From the NCBI RefSeq assembly GCF_018687715.1, contig NC_056764.1, positions 12,929,501 to 12,993,500 on the forward strand: a stretch of 64,000 bases of DNA. The letters run 5' to 3'. Positions 59,445 to 64,000 of this stretch are shown in pieces. The notes beneath the pieces are model-generated. The model worked only from the letters and a program-made list of their open reading frames with translations. It had not been told where the DNA came from and did not search any database. This DNA is from Carya illinoinensis. Its lineage: Eukaryota > Streptophyta > Magnoliopsida > Fagales > Juglandaceae. A program made the translations under genes and the position numbers. Each line of letters begins with the position of its first letter. The first letter of the stretch is position 1.

Positions 59445-62400
59445 GAAGAGTTCATTTGTATGAGTTTTATGCTTGTACCTTGTTTGATTCCGGTGCTTCA
59501 CAATCGTTTGTGTCTTCCACATTTGCACGGGTGTGTGATTTGGTCACAGAACCGTTACCGAAGGCTATGGTAGTGGCTCTACCCGATGGTGAGATGGTGT
59601 GGTGTTCCAAGGTTGCTATGGGATGCCCGTTAAATTTTGAAGGAAGGTTCTTGGATGCTGATTTGGTGGTGTTCAAGCTGTCGGGTTTTGATATCATCCT
59701 CGGGATGGATTGGCTATACCGATATTCTGCGAGTATTAATTGCAGAAGTCGGATAATTAGCTTTCAGCTTCCAGATGGTGATTGTCTGGAATTTGCGGGG
59801 AGTAAATTAAAAGAAAAGCTGATGATCATATCGGCGATTCAGGCAAAAAGAGAGATTGCATGGGGAGCGGATGCATTCTTGGTTCAGATGGTGTCCACGC
59901 CGTCTGAGAAGAAGTCTGTGGCAGCCATTCCAGTTGTAGAAGAATTTCCCGATGTATTTGTGGATGACTTGCCCGGACTACCCCCTGTACGAGAGATGGA
60001 GTTTGCTATAGACTTGGAACCTGGAGCGGCACCTGTGCATAAAGCTCCTTATCGCATGGCACCGGCTGAATTGAAAGAGTTGAAGACTCAGTTGCAAGAA
60101 TTGGTAGAGAAGGGATTTATTCAGCCTAGTACGTCGCCGTGGGGTGCTCCAGTTTTATTTGTTAAGAAGAAAGATGGAACCCTCCGTATGTGCATTGATT
60201 ATCGGGAATTGAACAAGGTAACCATCAAAAATAAATATCCTCTCCCGCGGATAGATGATTTATTTGACCAGCTTCAAGGAGCAGCCGTGTTCTCTAAGAT
60301 TGATCTGAGGTCGGGATACTACCAACTGAGAATCAGAGACCAGGATGTGCCTAAAACTGCTTTCAGGTCGAGGTATGGGCATTATGAATTTAAGGTGATG
60401 CCGTTTGGGTTAGCTAATGCCCCTGCAGCTTTCATGGATTTGATGAATCGAGTGTTTCGACCTTATCTGGATTCCTTTGTGGTAGTATTTATTGATGATA
60501 TACTGATTTATTCCCGAGATGTCGAAGAGCATGTGTATCATCTTCGTCTGGTACTTGGGAAATTGAGAGAACACCAACTATACGCCAAGCTCAGTAAGTG
60601 TGAATTCTGGTTGGGAGAAGTTAAATTTCTTGGGCATGTAATTTCCCGAGACGGAGTGGCTGTTGATCCCAGTAAGGTAGAAGCCATTTTGTCATGGCCG
60701 CGCCCGACTACAGTGCGCGAGATCCGAAGTTTCTTGGGGCTCGCCGGATACTATCGAAGATTTGTAGAGGGTTTTGCTCGCCTATCCGGACCTCTCACAG
60801 CCTTGACTCGGAAGAATACAGAATTTGTTTGGTCAGAGAAATGTGAGAGAAGCTTCCAGGAATTAAAGAACAGGTTGACGACGGCACCAGTGTTAGCACT
60901 CCCAGAACCGCATAAGCCTTTCGTAGTCTTCAGTGATGCGTCTAAGTTTGGTTTGGGTTGTGTCCTTATGCAGGAAGGACGGGTTGTAGCCTATGCATCT
61001 CGTTAGCTAAAGGACCACGAGAAGAATTATCCGACGCACGATCTAGAATTGGCTGCGATTGTTTTTGCCCTCAAGATCTGGCGGCATTTCTTGTATGGGG
61101 AAGCTTGCGAGGTATTTACTGATCACAAGAGTTTGAAGCATTTGTTTTCCCAGAAAAATCTGAATATGAGGCAAAGGCGTTGGCTGGAGCTAATCAGGGA
61201 CTATCAGTGTGAGATCAAGTATCACCTGGGGAAGGCTAATATAGTTGCTGATGCTTTGAGCCGGAAGTCACATTTGGAAGATGAAGTCGAGCCGTCAGAA
61301 ATGGATTCGTTGCTTTATGGGATGAGAAGGCTCCTTATAGAGAGTTCGCAGCAAGTAGAGATTTTATCTTCAGTTCTTGATATTCGGGTAACTGATTTTG
61401 AAGAATTGAAGACTCTCCAAAGGAAGGATCCGAAGCTGCTGATCATCAGAAAAAGAGTCAGAAAATCTCGAGGGCCGTTGCATTATAGCATGGATAATGA
61501 TGGGATACTTCGGTTCCGAGATCGCATAGTGGTCCCTAAAGACTCAGAATTCAAAGAGCAGATCATGGCGGAAGCTCATGCGGCCCCTTATTCAGTTCAT
61601 CCCGGCAGTACAAAGATGTATCGGGACTTGAAGAAAAATTACTGGTGGGATGGAATGAAGAAGGACATTGCCTTATATGCTGAGAAATGCCACACATGCC
61701 GTCAGGTAAAGGCCGAGCATCAGAGACCTGCAGGTATGCTCCAACCCCTCCCAATTCCTGAGTGGAAATGGGATGACATCACGATGGACTTTGTTTTGGG
61801 TTTGCCGAGAACGCCTAGTGGGAAGAATTCTGTTTGGGTGATTGTGGACCGGTTAACGAAGAGTGCTCATTTTCTGCTTGTTAATAACACCGACTCTTTG
61901 GGTAAGTTGACCCGTTTGTATGTCAAAGAGGTAGTGCGGCTACACGGCATACCAAAGAGTATAGTGTCGGACCGAGACCCGAGGTTCACGTCGCAGTTCT
62001 GGAAGAGTTTGCAGGCAGCTTTGGGCACTAAGTTGAAGTTCAGTACTGCTTACCACCCGCAGACAGACGGCCAGTCAGAGCGCACCATACAGACCCTGGA
62101 AGATATGCTGCAAGCATGTGTCATGGAATTCCAAGGGCGTTGGGAAAATCATTTGCCGCTCATCGAGTTTGCCTACAATAACAGCTTCCATGCGACCATT
62201 CAGATGGCTCCCTATGAAGCTCTTTATGGGAGAAAGTGTAGGTCGCCCTTGTGTTGGGATGAAGTTGGGGAGAGTAGGGTAATTGGACCCGAAATAATTC
62301 AAGAAATGCAAAGCCAAGTCCGGATCATCAGAGACAAAATGGCGGCAGCTCAAAGTCGCCAGAAAAGCTACGCTGACACCAGGAGGAGAGAGTTGTCTTT

Positions 62401-62827
62401 TGAAGTTGGTGATTGGGTTTACCTTAAAGTCTCTCCCATGAGAGGTGTTAAGCGTTTTGGTAAGAAGAGGAAGTTGGATCCGAGGTATGTCGGCCCTTTT
62501 CAGACTCTGGAGAGAGTAGGGTCCGTCGCCTATAGAGTTGCCTTGCCAGATTATTTTGGGGAGGTTCATGACGTCTTCCACGTCTCATCCCTGAAGAAGA
62601 GCTTTGGACAGCAAGAGCCACGCTTCGTCGACCCAGCGGGTATTCAGTTGCAACCGGATCTCACTTATGAGGTTGTTCCGTCACAGATTTTGGATTGGAA
62701 GGAGCAACGGTTGAGGTCCAAGACGATACCGTTGGTTAAAGTGGCTTGGGGAGATCCGTTAGCACAAGACTTCTCTTGGGAACGAGCAGCGGACATGAGG
62801 GAGCAGTACCCGTACTTGTTTGAATGA
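59445..62827 (+). pseudogene. pol: Gypsy pol (protease-RT-RNase H-integrase-chromodomain) with one stop
   Basis: Protease [11 protein letters not shown] near 59480; RT with [13 protein letters not shown] (about 60240) and catalytic FIDDILIYS (about 60490); [12 protein letters not shown]; RNase [11 protein letters not shown] to [10 protein letters not shown] (about 60930-61270); integrase [26 protein letters not shown] and DGQSERTIQ (about 61690-62095); chromodomain-like C-terminus IPLVKVAWG...WERAADM...YPYLFE ending 62827. All catalytic acidic residues I could check are present. A TAG at 61004-61006 replaces CAG (Gln in the array copies) within RNase H and is the only break found. About 1127 codons from the intron to the end. 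Confidence 0.93.
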
Positions 62828-62932
62828 TGAAGGTATGTATTTTAATCTTGGTCTCAGTTGGTTTATGTGCGTTTATGTGGCTTGCTTTAAGTTGGTGGTT
62901 GATCTCGTAATTTCGAGGACGAAATTGTTTTT

Positions 62933-62945
62933 AAGGAGGGGAGGT
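62933..62945 (+). other. Polypurine tract
   Basis: AAGGAGGGGAGGT immediately before the right LTR, as in the array copies. Confidence 0.88.
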
Positions 62946-64000
62946 TGTGATGACCCGTTTTTGAGTGTATTTTCGCTGAAATAGTTGTTTTTATTTTAAT
63001 TAATATATTAGTTTATTATTTTAATTTATTTGCGTTTCAAAATTGGTTTTTAATTTATTTGATGTTGTGTTTATTTCTTTTAGTTGTTTTGTGGTTTTTA
63101 ATCTCTTTCGGCGGTTTGTTTCGTTTTCCCGGAGTGAGGATTGGACCTCATCCTTTCCCTACAACTCTTTTCCTTTTTCTATTCTTTTTCCTTTTTCTTT
63201 TTCTTTTTCCTTCTTCTTTTCTTTTTCTTTTCTTTTTCTTTTTTTCTTCTTTTTCTTTTTTCCTTCCTGCTCCCCGTCCGAACCCCCCCCGAGCTCTCTC
63301 TCTCTTCTCTCTCCCTCACGCCGGAACACTCCTCAGCCCAACCCATCGCCGTCCGGCCACCGTTCGGCCCCTTACCGGTCCCATTCTCTTCCCCTCCCTC
63401 CCGCGCACCACCCCTCCGAAGGCCACCCCCAACCGGCCGGCCGTTTGGCCGGAAAAGCTCCAAGAAGGGCGCACGGATTTTGCTCCGATCCGCCGCCGTC
63501 GCTCCACCTCCGGCCACCACTTCTTCACCACTTCATCACCGACTCCTTTCCGTCCTAACCCACCCATTTCCGGCCTCCAACGACCACCGGAACAGCTCCT
63601 ACGAGCTTAGTTTCCGATTTGGGTTTTTTGGCCATTTTCCGGCGATTCCGCCGCCACCCACGGCCGTTCATCACTTCCAATAGCTTCACAACCATCCCTA
63701 GACCATTCCCTATCAATTTCGTGTCCTAGTTTGTCCCCGTTCAAAAGTGGGTTTTTCACAACCCACGGCCACAGTGAATTTTCACTGTGACGTTGCTTTT
63801 CCGGTGCCGTTTGCAACGCCGCGTGTTTTCTAAAATTTCCATATAGCGCTGTAAGTATTTTCCAAACCCTACTTTTAGATTTTAATATATATTGCTCATT
63901 CAATATTTTATTGTTATTGGTTGTTGTTTCCGGACTGAGTCCGAGGAGTTTCGGGGGTCGGATGGATTGAGGACGGAGTGCTTTGTTTGGTTGATTGTGT
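62946..64000 (+). repeat. 3' LTR, partial
   Basis: First 1055 bp of the right LTR, aligned to 55457-56511 with a shorter C-run and (CT)n and about a dozen substitutions. It continues past the window. Confidence 0.95.

Larger units (their letters stand above)
55457..64000 (+). mobile_element. Ty3/gypsy chromovirus, youngest copy, right LTR cut by window end
   Basis: Same family as the array at 29472-45502, opposite orientation. Left LTR 55457-57814, internal 57815-62945, right LTR from 62946. Inserted into the gag of the minus-strand copia; left flank GTCAT (55452-55456), right flank not visible. By eye about a dozen substitutions separate the two LTRs over the ~1050 bp that can be compared, so it is fairly recent. 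Only two in-frame stops were found. Confidence 0.93.

Overview
The window is repeat-dense nuclear DNA from a flowering plant. It contains Ty1/copia and Ty3/gypsy LTR retrotransposons, solo LTRs, a CACTA-like fragment and small DNA-transposon derivatives in AT-rich sequence. I see no single-copy host gene, rRNA, tRNA or CRISPR array. The small transposon at 12246-12454 resembles repeats I associate with woody Fagales (walnut/hickory type); that taxonomic hint is weak.

Layout. 1-5434: decayed Ty1/copia element (+), entering the window inside gag and ending in an LTR at 5036-5434. 6705-13631: LTR element on the minus strand with an ATTTT target duplication, degenerate primer site and polypurine tract but no recognisable pol; its 3' region matches the copia element, so it looks like a non-autonomous relative. 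It split an older host duplication (5995-6400 and 13740-14110). 13632-17679: non-coding, with a CT-rich block. 17680-23524: LTR-like unit (TGTAACAGCCC...TCACA) invaded by a CACTA-like fragment. 24284-27671: related solo LTR with perfect TGCAT duplication. 29472-45502: tandem Ty3/gypsy chromovirus array on the minus strand, LTR-internal-LTR-internal-LTR, with one CCTCT duplication around the whole array. 45503-49500: non-coding with two small DNA transposons. About 49500-55456: decayed Ty1/copia element (-). 55457-64000: a third, younger copy of the chromovirus family (+), inserted into the gag of that copia; its right LTR runs off the window.

The most interesting points are in the chromovirus family. 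Each of the three copies has a 95- or 99-nt segment between gag and protease with GT...AG ends and consistent phase. Unspliced RNA would terminate Gag a few codons past the boundary. Removing the segment fuses Gag to Pol in frame even though its length differs by 4 nt between copies, so splicing may set the Gag/Gag-Pol ratio. The array also records its own origin: the central LTR is a mosaic of the two outer LTRs, both internal regions share the same inactivating lesions, and one target duplication encloses everything, as expected from unequal crossing-over between the LTRs of one dead element.

Every coding region recognised is a retroelement or transposon gene, and each carries stops, frameshifts or deletions. 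The element at 55457-64000 is the closest to intact, with two in-frame stops. All calls come from reading the sequence; no database search was run.
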